Assembly: GCA_030068075.1 (NCBI GenBank)
Contig: CM057841.1
Span: 36,435,030-36,499,029, forward strand
DNA from: Paguma larvata
Lineage: Eukaryota > Chordata > Mammalia > Carnivora > Viverridae
Direction of reading: 5' to 3'
Length of the DNA: 64,000 nt
Part shown: piece after piece, positions 9,892 to 21,501 of the stretch
Numbering within the stretch: position 1 is the first letter of the stretch
Layout: every line of letters begins with the position of its first letter
The notes under the pieces: generated by a model
Told to the model about the DNA's origin: nothing
The model's database searches: none
The model's input: only the letters and a program-made list of their open reading frames with translations
Position numbers and translations under genes: made by a program

Positions 9892-12108
9892 ACGTATGCA
9901 CAACTAGCATAAACTCGTAGTGAAGGTGAAATAAATATACAGCATGAAACAAAGGTAAGTTTAAGGTAAAAATTCACATCTTTTCAAGGCTCTGTATAGC
10001 AGCCAGAGTGGGGTTGCTAATGCTAAATCAGCTCTGAAATTCCAAGGATCTAATGGGAACCAACAAGCCTAGTTACAAAACTTAAATCCTACACGACACA
10101 AAAGAAATATAAGTTATTTAGGAAATCTGCTGCTGTGCTTGTTATGAGGCTCAAGTGGCAGTGTTCCCACCCTTTTCCATATCATTGGAGCAAAAGGAAA
10201 ATGGCAGATTTTTAAGGTGAATGGTGATAAAAATAGATGAGGTTGCACTTAGCCAGAGGGGATGAGCCTGGGGCTTTGCCATATGTCCCTGAAGACTGAG
10301 TGAACCAATATTTCGGTCTACATCCAAGTTCACTAGAGTGCCCTGGACACTGGTTGAAAACTCTATTATGGAAGACACATTGTTTACAAATTTTCTCAGG
10401 CCTCACTACAACTAAGGGCTACATTGTCTTAAGACTGACTCTTAAAAGTCCTTTAATGCAAGTCCATGGAACAGCAAAGCCCAATTCAGTAGAAGCAATT
10501 CCATCAGAGGCTAAAAGATTAAGGCCTACGTATCTGGATTTGTGATTGTCTGGCTAGGTCCAGAGAGAAAATTTACCATATCTTGAGAAATGAATGGATT
10601 GCTTATCTTTCAAGGAAGTTAAATCCCCTCTACTTGATAAAGCCTTGAGTAATCAGGAAATGAAGGAGACTAATGGATTCACCCTAGATGAAATTGACAC
10701 CCACATGCAAGTCTCAGGGAAAGTGAATTTCCCAGAAAAAAAAAAACCTGCTTGGGTAACGTAAATCAGGCCTCGAAGGCGCCATTTGTATGCAAACAGA
10801 CTTAAGTTAAGGATTTAGTGCCATTGCTTTCTGTCATCTGGATCACAAACGAGATGAACAGATTTAAAGTGAAAAGGCTTATCTATAAACCTGGTGGAAT
10901 ATAGAGCTCGATCATTGTACAAAGAACTGAGGGGACTTAAAGGGAAAAGCAAACGTTTATCCAATACTTGGGAAAGAGGAAGATGAACTTGCTGTTCTTT
11001 CCGTTCTGATATCATCGATATTTAACTCTTTCTGTAAATGCCTAATTTTTAAAATGTTTATAGTTGTTTGCTTGTTTATTTACTGCTCATTTATTTTCAC
11101 ATGTAACCCGAGGGAAAAAGGCAGAGAAGACTCCAATGTTGAGACATTGTGCTTTAGTTTTTTATGGTTTAGTGACCTGTAAGTGTAAGACAGGAAAAAT
11201 GTGTTCGTTGGCTGGTTATAAATTCTATGGTCAAAACACCTCTATCACATGTTACTTGTAAAGTGTCCTAACTTGTATTATACTACCTGGATTTAAAAGC
11301 ACATGGATGTGACTGACTTAAACAGAGACATTTTACCACCGTCAAATCCAGTATTAGCCTCAGGCTTAACTCATTCTGCCTTGTGAGGCCACTTCAAAAG
11401 AAATCTGTCCAAAGTGGGGCATCTTGGTGAGAAACCTAAGAACTGGTGGCAATTTCTATAAAGAGGAAAGAGACAAAGAAGAAAAGAATAAGCACTGGGG
11501 AATATATCTTCTCTTCCACATATGAAAACAGTGGATGAAACTGGGTAGGATCTTTTTTGTTGTCGTTGTTTGCAAGGGAGATAAAATCCTATCCAAATTG
11601 GATTTAGTCATATGAGGATTGGTTGGCTATAGTAACCAGTAAGATCAGGACTTAGCATTCTTGCATCCTCCTTGGAAGTCTGTACAGGAGTGGTTATTAC
11701 AGATTCCCAGTGTTAAAAGTGCCCCACTGCTTGAAATACACATTAACAGTACTCGTCCATCATAATGACGTATGGTTTCAGTGATCCTAGCAAAGTCTTT
11801 ATTTATAACGAATATCTTTTTTATGATACTCCTAGACCCTCACCCTAGGCCCATGTTCTCCTGAAATCCATAATTTAGAGTTGGTTTGACAAGGTTGATT
11901 TAAATGACCAGTGAAACCATTATAAGGCTGGAAAAAAACATTTCAAAGTAGATCATAATAGGTCAGCCCAACAAGTTCGGTTTATACATAGCTTGAAAAA
12001 ATTATTCCTGCCCAATAACCTCTCCCTAATTCATTACCAAATGAATATCTGTGAGTTCATTTTTCTGATTTTGTTTCATAGAAATATGAAATTAATAATC
12101 TTTTACAA
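9520..12108. other. Repeat-poor stretch, no gene recognised
   Basis: Only a CA tract (9859-9893) and short A or T runs are seen. Open frames stay under about 110 codons and show no known motif. It may be unique intergenic or intronic sequence. Confidence 0.4.
9859..9893. repeat. (CA)n microsatellite
   Basis: CA dinucleotide run with one AAACAC interruption. Confidence 0.9.
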
Positions 12109-12536
12109 CAGAAAAGGAGCTGTTTCCTGCCGTTTGCTTTATTGCACTTCACAGGTACTGTGTGTTTTGTTTTTGTTTTTTAACAAATTGAAAGGTCTTG
12201 GCAACCCTGTGTCAGACAAATCTGTGGCCCCCATTTTCCAGCAGCATTTGCTCAGTTCAAGTCTCTGTGTCACATTTTGATGATTCTCGCAATTTCTAAT
12301 TTTTTCATTATTATTATATTTGTTATGGTGATGTGTGATCAGTGATCTTCGATGTTACTATTATAATTGTTGGGAGGCTCCATGAATTAATCCCATGTGA
12401 GCCAATGAATTTAATCAGCAAATGTTGTTTGTGTTCTGACTGCTCCGCCACCTGGCCATTCCTGTCTCTCCTCCTCTGTTCAAGCCTCCCTATTCCTTGA
12501 GAAACAATACTAAAATTAAGCCAATTAACCTACTCA

Positions 12537-13020
12537 ATGGCCTCTATATTCAAGTGGAAGGAAGAGTTGCATGTACTTCACTTTGAATCAAAAGCTTGGA
12601 ATAATTAAGCTTATTGAGGGAGACATGTCAGAAGTCAAGACACGCTGAAATCTAGGTCTCTTGTGCCAAGTGGCCCTGTTGTGAATGCAAAGGAAAAGTT
12701 CTAGAAAGGAATTAAAAGTGCTGCTCCAGTGAACACCTGGAGAATGAGGAAGCTAAACAGACTTATTGCTGATAATGGAGAATGTTATTGTGTCCTGTAG
12801 AAGATCAAACTAGCCACAACATTCCTTTTCACCAAAGCCTACTCCAGAGCAAAGTCCTGACTCTCTTCAGTTCTATGAAGTCTGAGAGAGGTGAAGAAGC
12901 TGCAGAAGAAAAGTTCGAAGCTAGCAGAGGTTGGTTCATGGGGTTTAAAGAAAGAAGCTGTCTCCATAACACAAAAAATGCAAGATGAAGGAGCAAGGAC
13001 TGATGTAGAAGTTCAGCAAC
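12537..13020 (+). pseudogene. Tigger1 transposase N-terminal relic
   Basis: The region starting ATGGCCTCT at 12537 follows the remembered order of the Tigger1 (pogo/CENP-B-like) transposase: the first DNA-binding helix-turn-helix, then a segment that reads openly at 12782-12988 and contains [18 protein letters not shown] and [14 protein letters not shown] motifs. That second motif is a diverged form of the family's highly conserved GWF-x-RFKxR box. A one-base loss just after the start shifts the frame and a stop follows within about 25 codons. The catalytic DDE domain is absent, removed by the internal deletion. It cannot make an active transposase and is a molecular fossil. Confidence 0.75.
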
Positions 13021-13116
13021 ACTGGGACAGGACCCTCTACTAGCAAAATTATTATACCTCACTGAAAGCTCAGATAATGGCCTATGTTTTTTTTAGCAAT
13101 TAAATATTTTTAAAAA

Positions 13117-13339
13117 AATTTTATTATGAAAAATTTTTAATGTTCATTTATATTAGAGAGAGAGAGAGAGGGAGAGAGAGAACACGTGCACAAGCGGGGG
13201 AGGGGCAGAGAAAGACAGAATCCCAAGCAGGTTCTGAGCTGTCAGCACAGAGCCTGACGAGGGGCTTGAAGTCACCTACGTGAGATCATGACCTGAGCCA
13301 AAGTCGGATGCTTAATTGACTGAGCCACCCAGGTACCCT
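13117..13339 (-). mobile_element. CAN SINE inside Tigger1
   Basis: Reverse-strand SINE with GAGAGA tract and head ending CACCCAGGTACCCT. TSD GCAATTAAATATTTTTAAA (from 13096) and GCAATAAAGTATTTTTAAA (from 13340). Confidence 0.9.
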
Positions 13340-13544
13340 GCAATAAAGTATTTTTAAATTAACATATACACATTCTTTTTCTTTTAGACATGCTATTGCA
13401 CACTTAATGGACTACAGTATAGTATAAACAACTTTATATACACTGGGAAACCAAAAAATGGAGTCCACTCACTTTATTGCGATATTTGCTTTATTGTAAT
13501 GGTCTGGAACTGAACCCACAATAACTCTGAGGAATGCCTGTATA

Positions 13545-15615
13545 TAAAACTCATTTCAGAGCTAGCTTGAATTAAATGTTAAGTAATATCATAAAAGAAA
13601 AATCTATCGATAAATAGCTGACTCTTATAATGAAAATGAAATTTTCCATCACTATCCCTTTTTTCCTTTTATTGAAGGGGCATTTCCCTGCACACTTATT
13701 AAATTTGTACCTTAAAAACACTTTTTTGACTTTTAATCTCTGAGACAAAAATGTTTCCTATTTTCCCCATAGCAATGTGTACTTGAGGTTATGAATTTAT
13801 ATAAATCTCCTCTATCCCTTAAAATTGGTTTTGTGAAATTAAATCACAGAAATACCCTCATATTCAGTTAAATTATAGAAAGGAGACTGTATTAGACCAT
13901 ATCATTTAAATTATTTAATGATTTACTGTTAAATTGACTTGGTCACAACACAGTAACCTCATCTAAAAAGGTATTTTCCTGGTTTGCAACATGCACCCCT
14001 GTGCTTGATATCCTTAATCCTGAAAGGCAAATATTGCCATCACCTGAATCAGTTTTCTTCCCAGTTAGGCATTATATAAGGAAGCCTAGAGTCCAGTTCA
14101 ATTACTAATCTTATTTTGCAGTCTCTCAGACTTAAACTCAATGTACAATATACACATCTTCCAGGCACCATTGCATCAAGCAAACGTCAACTGTCACTTA
14201 TTGGGGCCATTAACCAGACAAGTCCAAAATAAAACTCAGAACAGAGAGGACACATCATGCATTCTATAAATTGTGTGTTCTGAGAACCTATTAAAGCTGA
14301 CAAGGAAGGGAGCTTGCGATTGGTGAGCACCTGATTACACCTTGTACTTTATTCCCTGTTGACTTTGGTTATGCCATACCTTTCCATTTCCTAGAGAAAT
14401 AAATTAAAAGTCAGAAGTAATTTGCCTGACAGAGGGTGCAGGTGAAATTTTGCTCAGAAGAGCCTTTGCACACTGTGAAATCCAATTTAACCCCTTGATG
14501 GGGGATAGCTTATTTTCTTTTGTTGACAGCTTTGTGGCAGCTAAAATAGGGACCTGATTAAATAGAGACAGTGAGAGATTGAGGTCTTGTTCTAACAGCA
14601 GGGGGATCAAGGCCTCTAATCTTATCTCCCAAAACACTGAGATGAACTGAGGATGTAGGCAGAGAGATAAGTCCAGCTATTTTGTGCAGTGGGAGGGGAA
14701 AATAGTAAGAGACAACATGTGAAAAGAGGCATGAACAACCGTTGCAGAAAATACGTATCAGGAATCGAGAATAAGAAAGTCTAAACCGTACACTAAAAGA
14801 AAAAAAGGAAAAAATAACTCTAACTTAACAGTTTGAAAAAAAAAAAAAAGACACCCTTCTTAGCATTTTATCCTCTGATAATGGTTTCCTAAGGACTGAG
14901 TGTTATTTATTGGTAAAAAAGTGATTTTCAAATGCATTGAAGATACTACAATTTTATTTTGTTCGATTTTTGTGTTGCAATTATGTAATAAACTCATTAT
15001 CTACACACATATTTACCACAATTAAATGAAAACTCAACAGACACGTGATGCCTGCATTGTTAATTCAAAAATACTGTGTTGTGGATTCACCAAGTCCTGT
15101 AGACAATTTTCTTCAGGTATTGACAATAATTTGTCATAAGTTTATCTTGCCAATCTTACTCAGAATGTAGAACACACGTTTTAAAGCTTGCTGATTGTTG
15201 TGCATTTTGAAATTTGAGTAGGTCTCAGCCTAAGCAAGTGTTTTCATTGAGGGTTTAATCTGGAGTAATAGAATCTAACAATTGTGTCTCTTTCAAAGAA
15301 TACTGGAAATCTTATTTTCTAATTGGGAGTATATGATTGTTTTCTACCTGGCTTTAGCTGGGATGAAATGTTTGCCTTCACGTATTTTCTGCAGGGTTTC
15401 CCTATAAGACATTTCTATCTACCATACCTAATTTTGTCTATTAATTGATGGGTTTGGAATTTGAGTCAGGTGAAAATTGTTTACTGTAGGTTCCTCATAA
15501 TACCTGTATATTGTGAATAATTATTATACAGATGTAAATATAGAATTGGATACAACACACACACACACACACAGCCCTGATCCTCAGATCTGAGGAAAGC
15601 TTTCTTAAGTTTATG
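13545..15615. other. AT-rich stretch, no gene recognised
   Basis: A (CA)n run at 15553-15573 is the only clear feature. No known repeat or coding domain was identified in the rest. Confidence 0.4.
15553..15573. repeat. Short (CA)n microsatellite
   Basis: About ten CA units just upstream of the next SINE. Confidence 0.85.
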
Positions 15616-15631
15616 TAAGCATTTCCATTTT

Positions 15632-15852
15632 TTAAAAAATTTTTTTAACGTTTATTTATTTTTGAGAGACATAGAGACAGAGTATGAGCAGGGGAAGGGC
15701 AGAGAGAGAGGGAGACACAGAATCTGAAGAAGCAGGCTCTAGGCTCTGAGCTGTCAGCACAGAGCCCGACGCGGGGCTCGAACTCACAGACCACGAGATC
15801 ATGACCTGAGCCAAAGTCGGCTGCTTAACCAACTGAGCCACCCAGGCGCCCC
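15632..15852 (-). mobile_element. Felid CAN SINE (SINEC_Fc type), well preserved
   Basis: Keeps several CpGs (CCCGACGCGGGGCTCGAACTC) and a complete CACCCAGGCGCCCC head. TSD AGCATTTCCATTTT at 15618-15631 and 15853-15866 is exact, so the insertion is relatively young. Confidence 0.95.
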
Positions 15853-15869
15853 AGCATTTCCATTTTAAA

Positions 15870-16525
15870 GGATCTAAGAAGTGCTGGGGAGTGTGAATGG
15901 CAGCTCATGAAAAACAAGATGAATGAAGTAGCATTTCCTGAACTAATGTTACCTTGGAAGCATCTCTCAGCTCCAGTATGTTGGAGACCATATTCTTCTG
16001 TATATCCAAAAGTCCTACTTTAGTGACATTCAGATCCTAAAATGCCCTCTAGGCAGGCCTCCATATCCCCTAACCCACACTTATAAATCAGTCACACACA
16101 GATATAGACATGGAATCATTACTCAGGTGGACTATACTTCTATTATTTTTAAACAGAGCAAAGAGCAATTTTATTTAAGCAAAAAATGAATTTTTCTGGA
16201 AATAGCAGAGGAATCACAATTCAGGATGAGCAAGCTGTGACCCATAGTCAAGTCTAAAGAGACCAAGGGAAGGTCAGCTTTAATCAATTTTATGAGGAAA
16301 TTAGGGAGGAATGTTTTGAACCAACGTGTATTGGAGAAGAGCAAAAGTTTGAGGTTGCATTGGTATCAGGCAGTGGTTAGCGAGTGTGTTGTTAACTAGG
16401 ACAGAGGGATTTTCCTTTTCTTAAAGTCAGGAGATAACAATCCCTATGTGAAAAATTCCCTCCCTTGTTGAGAGCTTCTTATCTTCTTTCTTTCTCCCTG
16501 CTGGGTTAGTCAGGCTGCAAGGTGT
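15870..16525. other. Unassigned stretch
   Basis: No repeat or gene recognised; ordinary AT-rich sequence. Confidence 0.4.
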
Positions 16526-16529
16526 GATG

Positions 16530-16708
16530 TGTATGAGAGAGCGCCCCCTTCAGGAGGGACTGAGAGAGAAGAGACACAGAACTTGAAGCAGGCTCCAGGC
16601 TCCCCACTCTCAGCACAGAGCCTGACACGGGGCTGAACTCACTAACTGTGAGATCATGACCTGAGCTGAAGTTGGATGCTTAACCGACTGAGCCACACAG
16701 GTGCTCCC
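16530..16708 (-). mobile_element. CAN SINE, 3'-truncated
   Basis: The head and middle of a reverse-strand SINE are present (ending GCCACACAGGTGCTCCC), but the AT-rich tail and a clear TSD are missing. The left edge abuts GAGAGCGCCCCCTTCAGGAG, which I do not recognise as SINE sequence. Confidence 0.85.
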
Positions 16709-17194
16709 AGACTCCATTTTAAATGAAGCTTCCTTTATTTATTTTCACACTTTACTACACATTTGTACTCTTCTCTAACATACTTTCTACTTTCCAAGTC
16801 TCTTGGGCAAATCTCTTCTCACATGGGCTTTCAAGTGTCTCCTCTTTAGTTCTGGTTATTTTTAGCTTTACTTTTCATCTGTGAACATTTCCAGAATAAT
16901 CAAAATGACTTTATGGGAAATCTATCTTCCTGAAGATTCTCTTGTGGTAATTTGGGAGTGGGCATACATTTCTACCTTCATTGATTTTGTTCAGTGGTTT
17001 GGCAAAAGGGCAGATTATGTACCGCAAGCACCTTAGGCTCATGCTATTGAGTGACAATGGTGAAATAAATGTCAGAATGTCAAACACAGGGCTTCCATAA
17101 CTTCACCAAAATAGGTGAGCTAAAGTCCCAGAGTATCAAGAGGTCTGAGATGTCATAAAATGGAAAGTAGGGATTTTGAAATTAAACAGTGTTT

Positions 17195-17330
17195 TGAATG
17201 TTGAGAGGTTGTGACATTTGCCTTAGCCTCAGTTTTCTCATCTCTCCAATGGGGATAGTCATTACCATCTCATAAGGATTTTACAAGAATTAAATAATAT
17301 GAATTACATAAAGCCTACATATTATAGAAA
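17195..17330 (+). mobile_element. MIR relic
   Basis: Clear MIR core: CCTCAGTTTTCTCATCTCTC, AATGGGGATAGTCATTACC, CATAAGGATTTTACAAGAAT. Confidence 0.8.
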
Positions 17331-17334
17331 CTTA

Positions 17335-17755
17335 ATACCCTTTCATTCACCTCTTTTTTCCATTGTACGTGCCAGTCTGGTTAAAGACCACTTTCTTTTT
17401 ATACCAAATGCATTTAAAATTCCTATGTCTTCTTTCTAGACTAAATACAAAAAAGGCTATACAAGCATATTTAATATCTTTTCTTGCAGAAAGGTAGTTA
17501 CTGAAAACCAACTTCTTAAATTATAATCCAACCCACTTCAAGCATGTGGAGGTAGAAACGTTAAAAATTGCATATCCCAGATAGGGATGTGACTATATTT
17601 AGGTTCTGCCAGTCAAATAAGCCTGAATTGGATTTGGAACAACAAATTCAGCAGATAACTTTCTGCATTTGAAGCTTTCTGCTTTGTCAGGGGCAACAGC
17701 TCCTTTTGTAGCTTATGATATGATGGTTTATAAGAAAGAGATATATCTGGTCATT
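17335..17755. other. Unassigned stretch
   Basis: No repeat or gene recognised. The left boundary of the following LTR may lie within this interval. Confidence 0.4.
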
Positions 17756-17759
17756 TCTC

Positions 17760-18540
17760 ATATATATTTCATCTTCATGTTCTTGGCTCCTGTCCCATAG
17801 CTCACAAAACCCTTGGAATATTGAAAGTCGTGAGAGTGATCAATGTGTTTTTGTTATGTTAATGAGGCGACTTTGGATGGCACCTTAGGATGGGAGCTGG
17901 CCATGTGATTGCAGGGTTAGGACTTTCAGTCCTGAGGGGACATGAGGTTGCACTGATTGCTAATGGCGAATGGTTTAATCAGTCATGACTATGTAACAAA
18001 GTCTCCTTAAGAGTTCAAAAGGGTGGAATTTGGAAGAGCTCATGAGTTGGCCAAGCTGTGGAGATTTGGGGAGAGTGACGTGCCTGGAGAGATTATGGAA
18101 GTTCTCTGGCTTTCGGCCATACCTTGCCCTATGTGTATCTTCCCTCTAGCTGTTTCTGAGTTACATCCTTTGTAATAAAACTAGTAATCAAGTAAGTGAA
18201 ATGTTTCTCCGAGTTCTCTGAGCCATTCTAGCAAATTAATCCAACCCACGGAAGGAGTTGTGGGAACCTCTGGTATAACCAGTCAGAGCGCAGGTAACAA
18301 CTTGACCTTGTGATTAGCATACTGAGTAAGAGGGAGTGACTAGAACTTCCAATTTGTAGCTGGTAGGTCTCAAGGATAGGTGAAAACCTGGGTTTGCAGT
18401 TGGGATCTGAGGTGGGAATGGGGGGCACTTTTCTGGGACTGAACTCTTAACCTATGTAATCTGGTGCTGTCTCCAGGTAGGTGTTGTCAGAACTGAGTTA
18501 AATTGTAGGACAGTCAGTTGGGGTCCAGAGCACTGTTTTT
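17760..18540 (+). mobile_element. Probable old retroviral-type solo LTR, family unresolved
   Basis: I recognise a recurrent mammalian pattern: GGATGGCACCTTAGGATGGG, TTTAATCAGTCATGACTATG, ATACCTTGCCCTATGTGTAT, then TTTGTAATAAAACTAGTAAT (a likely polyadenylation region) and TGAGCCATTCTAGCAAATTA, ending near ATTGTAGGAC. The layout fits an LTR, but I cannot assign the family or exact ends. No internal gag, pol or env sequence follows it. Confidence 0.5.
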
Positions 18541-18544
18541 TGAT

Positions 18545-19020
18545 GTAGGAAACTCTCCACTCATTGGGGATTGGATCTCATGAACCCAAATCATAGAATT
18601 ATAGCCTCACTCTTCATTGTTGCCTTGGTAGTCATTACTGGAAACCCAGCTAGGAATCTTTATCTTCAACCACCCACCTAAATTCTCTAAGCCAGTGTTT
18701 TTAAAAATATGATAAATACCTTTCTGGTTAGTAAAGCATATTCTGTTCTCTGTTTTCTGACTGATAAAGGAAATAATAACACTATCAAAATTCAGATAGT
18801 GTTATTCTCAGAGAAGATAAAAGACAAAAGTATTTTTAAGGAAGAACTACAGCACAGTTCTGAGAGGACAATCTTATATAAAATGTGGGAATAACTCCAT
18901 TATTTGAGGGAATCTCAAGAGTTTTACTTTGCCAATCATATTTTCATCAAGTGTCTGTTGAGTGGTTAATATGTGTCAGTCATAATATCTTATTAAATTC
19001 CTAATGGGGAAATTGTTCTC
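18545..19020. other. Unassigned stretch with a perfect hairpin
   Basis: Contains a 12-bp perfect inverted repeat, AATAACACTATC (18775-18786) and GATAGTGTTATT (18795-18806), with an 8-nt loop. Nothing else recognised. Confidence 0.45.
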
Positions 19021-19027
19021 CAAAATA

Positions 19028-19072
19028 CTTTTTTTTTGAGAGAGATACAGACAGAGTGTGAGTGGGGGAGGA

Positions 19073-19113
<41 letters not shown>

Positions 19114-19228
19114 CTGAACCAGGCTCTAGGCTCTGAGCTGTCAGCACAAAGCCTGATGCAGGGCTTGAACCCATGAACTGAGAGATCATGACCTGAGCTG
19201 AAGTCAGATGAGCCACCTAGGCACCTCA
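19028..19228 (-). mobile_element. CAN SINE with expanded (GA)n and a head deletion
   Basis: Reverse-strand copy. The GA tract is expanded to about 30 bp (19081-19110). The usual 'CTTAACCGACTG' part of the head is deleted, so GTCAGATG joins directly to AGCCACCTAGG. Confidence 0.85.
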
Positions 19229-19234
19229 CAAATA

Positions 19235-20235
19235 TGTCTAAAGTCATTTAGTTATTCTTAAAATAAATGAACAACAATACTGAGAAACTATTGTAATGAG
19301 TAACTCTAGTTTTTATTTTAATGTATTTTAAAATAGTACGATTTGAGTCTTTCTCTCTGGCAACATTCAGAATTACATGTCAATGAATCTAGTTAAACAA
19401 ATAAGATACTCATTTATATTATAAATATAGATAATAATCCTTAAAATCTATATGTCAATTATGTTGAATTAAATATTGGATTTTTGTCTTTATGAATAAA
19501 TTATTTTTTTAATCTAGGGGAAATGTTTCTCTATGACTCATTTCACTTTTTAAACTTACATAGTAGAAAAAATTCTAAAAGTGAGCAGAATTATTAGTGA
19601 AATATCACATAAGCCAATTCCACCCATGAGTCTCTGTTGGGACTTCTAGATTTTAAATATGACAGAGCCCAGCTCTTGGTTTTCTGGACTTTCAGGACTT
19701 AGATTCTTGAAACAATATAAGACAGATATTTCAATCAAGAGTAACCCAAAGATGAGTTGATGTCAAAAGGAATGTCTCCCTCAAAAATATTTAATCAGAT
19801 TTCTGCAATGTATTATATATTTCTTTCATCTTCCAGAAATGACATTAATTTTCAACAATTAGTACAGAAAAAGAGCGGTAATCATGTAAGTTCTATATTT
19901 CACCTAGACTAAGGATTCCAAACTGTATTTCCTCCAGTATTATAATTATTTAAACATTTTGCGTATGGTAAGATTTATTAGAATGTAATTACCAAATAGC
20001 TTAATGCCTTTACTTATATGGATTCCTTTTTGTATAGAATAGATATTGATTTCTATGCGGTGAAATCTTGTTCTTAATTAAATGTTGATTCTTTTTCTGA
20101 ATTCATCTCAGGAAAAAAAAAATGTGCAACCTTTTAGTAAAAAGAAAATACTGAACAGGCAAAACCAAGCCAATGTATTTCAATGATGGCAAAGTAATGC
20201 ACATAGACTGAATCTGACCTACAGACATATTTGTT
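19235..20235. other. AT-rich stretch, no gene recognised
   Basis: About 1 kb with no recognisable repeat, gene or simple-sequence array. Confidence 0.4.
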
Positions 20236-20240
20236 TCACC

Positions 20241-20760
20241 AGTGTCCTGGTCAGTTAGGGCTATGGCAATAAAGCACATAGACTGGCTGGCTTATAAGCA
20301 ACAGAAATGTATTTCTTAAGGTCTGGAAAATTAGAAGTCCGAAATCAGGGTGCACATGGTCAGTTCTGGATTAGAGTTGTCTTCTGGGTTATGGACTTCA
20401 ACATCTCTTTGTAGCCTCACATGCTGGAAAGGAAGCTAGAGACATCTCTGGACTTTCTTTTATAAGGGTACTAATGTTGGGGCACCTGGATGGCTCAGTT
20501 GGTTGAGTCTATGATTCATGATCTCAACTCAGGTCTTGATTTCAGGGTCGTGAGTTCAAGCTCTGTAGTACGCTCCAGGCTGGGTGTGAATCCTACTAAA
20601 AAAAAAAAAAAAAAAGACAGTAATGTAATTAATGAGGGTTTCATCTTCATTACCTAATTACCTTCCAAAGGCCCTGAGTCCCCTTATCACAGTAGGGTTG
20701 AGAATTTCCATATATGAATTTTAGGGAAGACACAAACTTTCAGTCTGTTGCAACCATCAA
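20241..20760 (-). mobile_element. MaLR LTR (MST/MLT1 type), split by a SINE
   Basis: Reverse-strand order of a MaLR LTR: TTAGGGCTATGGCAATAAAG, CAACAGAAATGTATTTCTTA, AATTAGAAGTCCGAAATCA, TTTTATAAGGGTACTAATG, then after the SINE ACCTAATTACCTTCCAAAGG and GAGAATTTCCATATATGAA. Confidence 0.75.
20479..20613 (+). mobile_element. Short CAN SINE inside the MaLR LTR
   Basis: Starts GGGGCACCTGGATGGCTCAG, continues through GGTCGTGAGTTCAAGC, and ends in an A18 tail without a long polypyrimidine stretch, so it belongs to a short subtype. Confidence 0.85.
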
Positions 20761-20974
20761 ATGCAATTTTCGATATTTAAAAATCTGGAGATTTCACATA
20801 AAATACAGAGATTTCTGTTTGCTGTTTCTTTGGAAATCTTAGAACATCTGGTGAAGTTAAGTTCGGCCTGTATTTCATCACAATGATAGTCTGCTGAGAC
20901 TGAGTAAGCATCTCTCTCTTTAGATAGGTGATTCTAGACTATGCATTGTCTACATACATGCATTAGCTACAGAG

Positions 20975-21057
20975 ATCTGAAAAATGCTAATCTCTAGTTC
21001 TATCACCAAAGGCTTGGTTTAATTAGTCTAGGACCTGGCCTATTGAAAGACCCCAGG
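20975..21057 (+). mobile_element. MER5A-like hAT relic, left part
   Basis: GGCTTGGTTTAATTAGTCTA then GGACCTGGCCTATTG resembles the middle of MER5A (a Charlie-type hAT MITE). Its continuation appears at 22655-22705 on the far side of an L1. Confidence 0.5.
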
Positions 21058-21457
21058 GAATTATATTTATTTCATTTTATTTATTTATTTAATTTTATTT
21101 TTAGAATTTAGTGATACATTGCTTGCATATGACACCCAGTGCTCATTCCAACAAGTATCCTTCTTAGTGCCCCTCACCCCTTTAGCCCTTCCCCACAGCC
21201 AACACCCACCTGCAACCCTCAGTTTGTTCTCTGTATTTAAGAGTCACTTAACAGTTTGTGTCCCTCTCTGTTTTTATATTATTTTTGCTTACCTTCCTTT
21301 ATGTTCATCTTTTTTTAATCCTAAATTCCATGAGTGAAATTTTAGGATATTTGTCTTTCTCTGACTGATTTATTTCACTTAGCATAATACACTCTAGTTC
21401 CATCCATGTTGTTGCAAATGGCAAGATTTCATTCTTTTTCATCACTGAGTAATATTC

Positions 21458-21501
<44 letters not shown>

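Larger units (their letters stand above)
12109..13540 (+). mobile_element. Tigger1 DNA transposon, internally deleted, split by a SINE
   Basis: The left end contains TTTGCTTTATTGCACTTCACA and the right end its partner (CACTTTATTGCGATATTTGC...GGAATGCCTG), the inverted termini of Tigger1 (pogo group, Tc1/mariner). In between is the start of the transposase region. Near 13010-13040 the sequence jumps to the element's 3' part (GGGACAGGACCCTCTACTAG), so about 1 kb of a normal Tigger1 is missing. The SINE at about 13117-13339 accounts for extra length. Confidence 0.85.

Noticed and set aside
12782..12988. 68-codon frame as a possible small gene
   Set aside because: It is part of the Tigger1 transposase relic, not a host gene.
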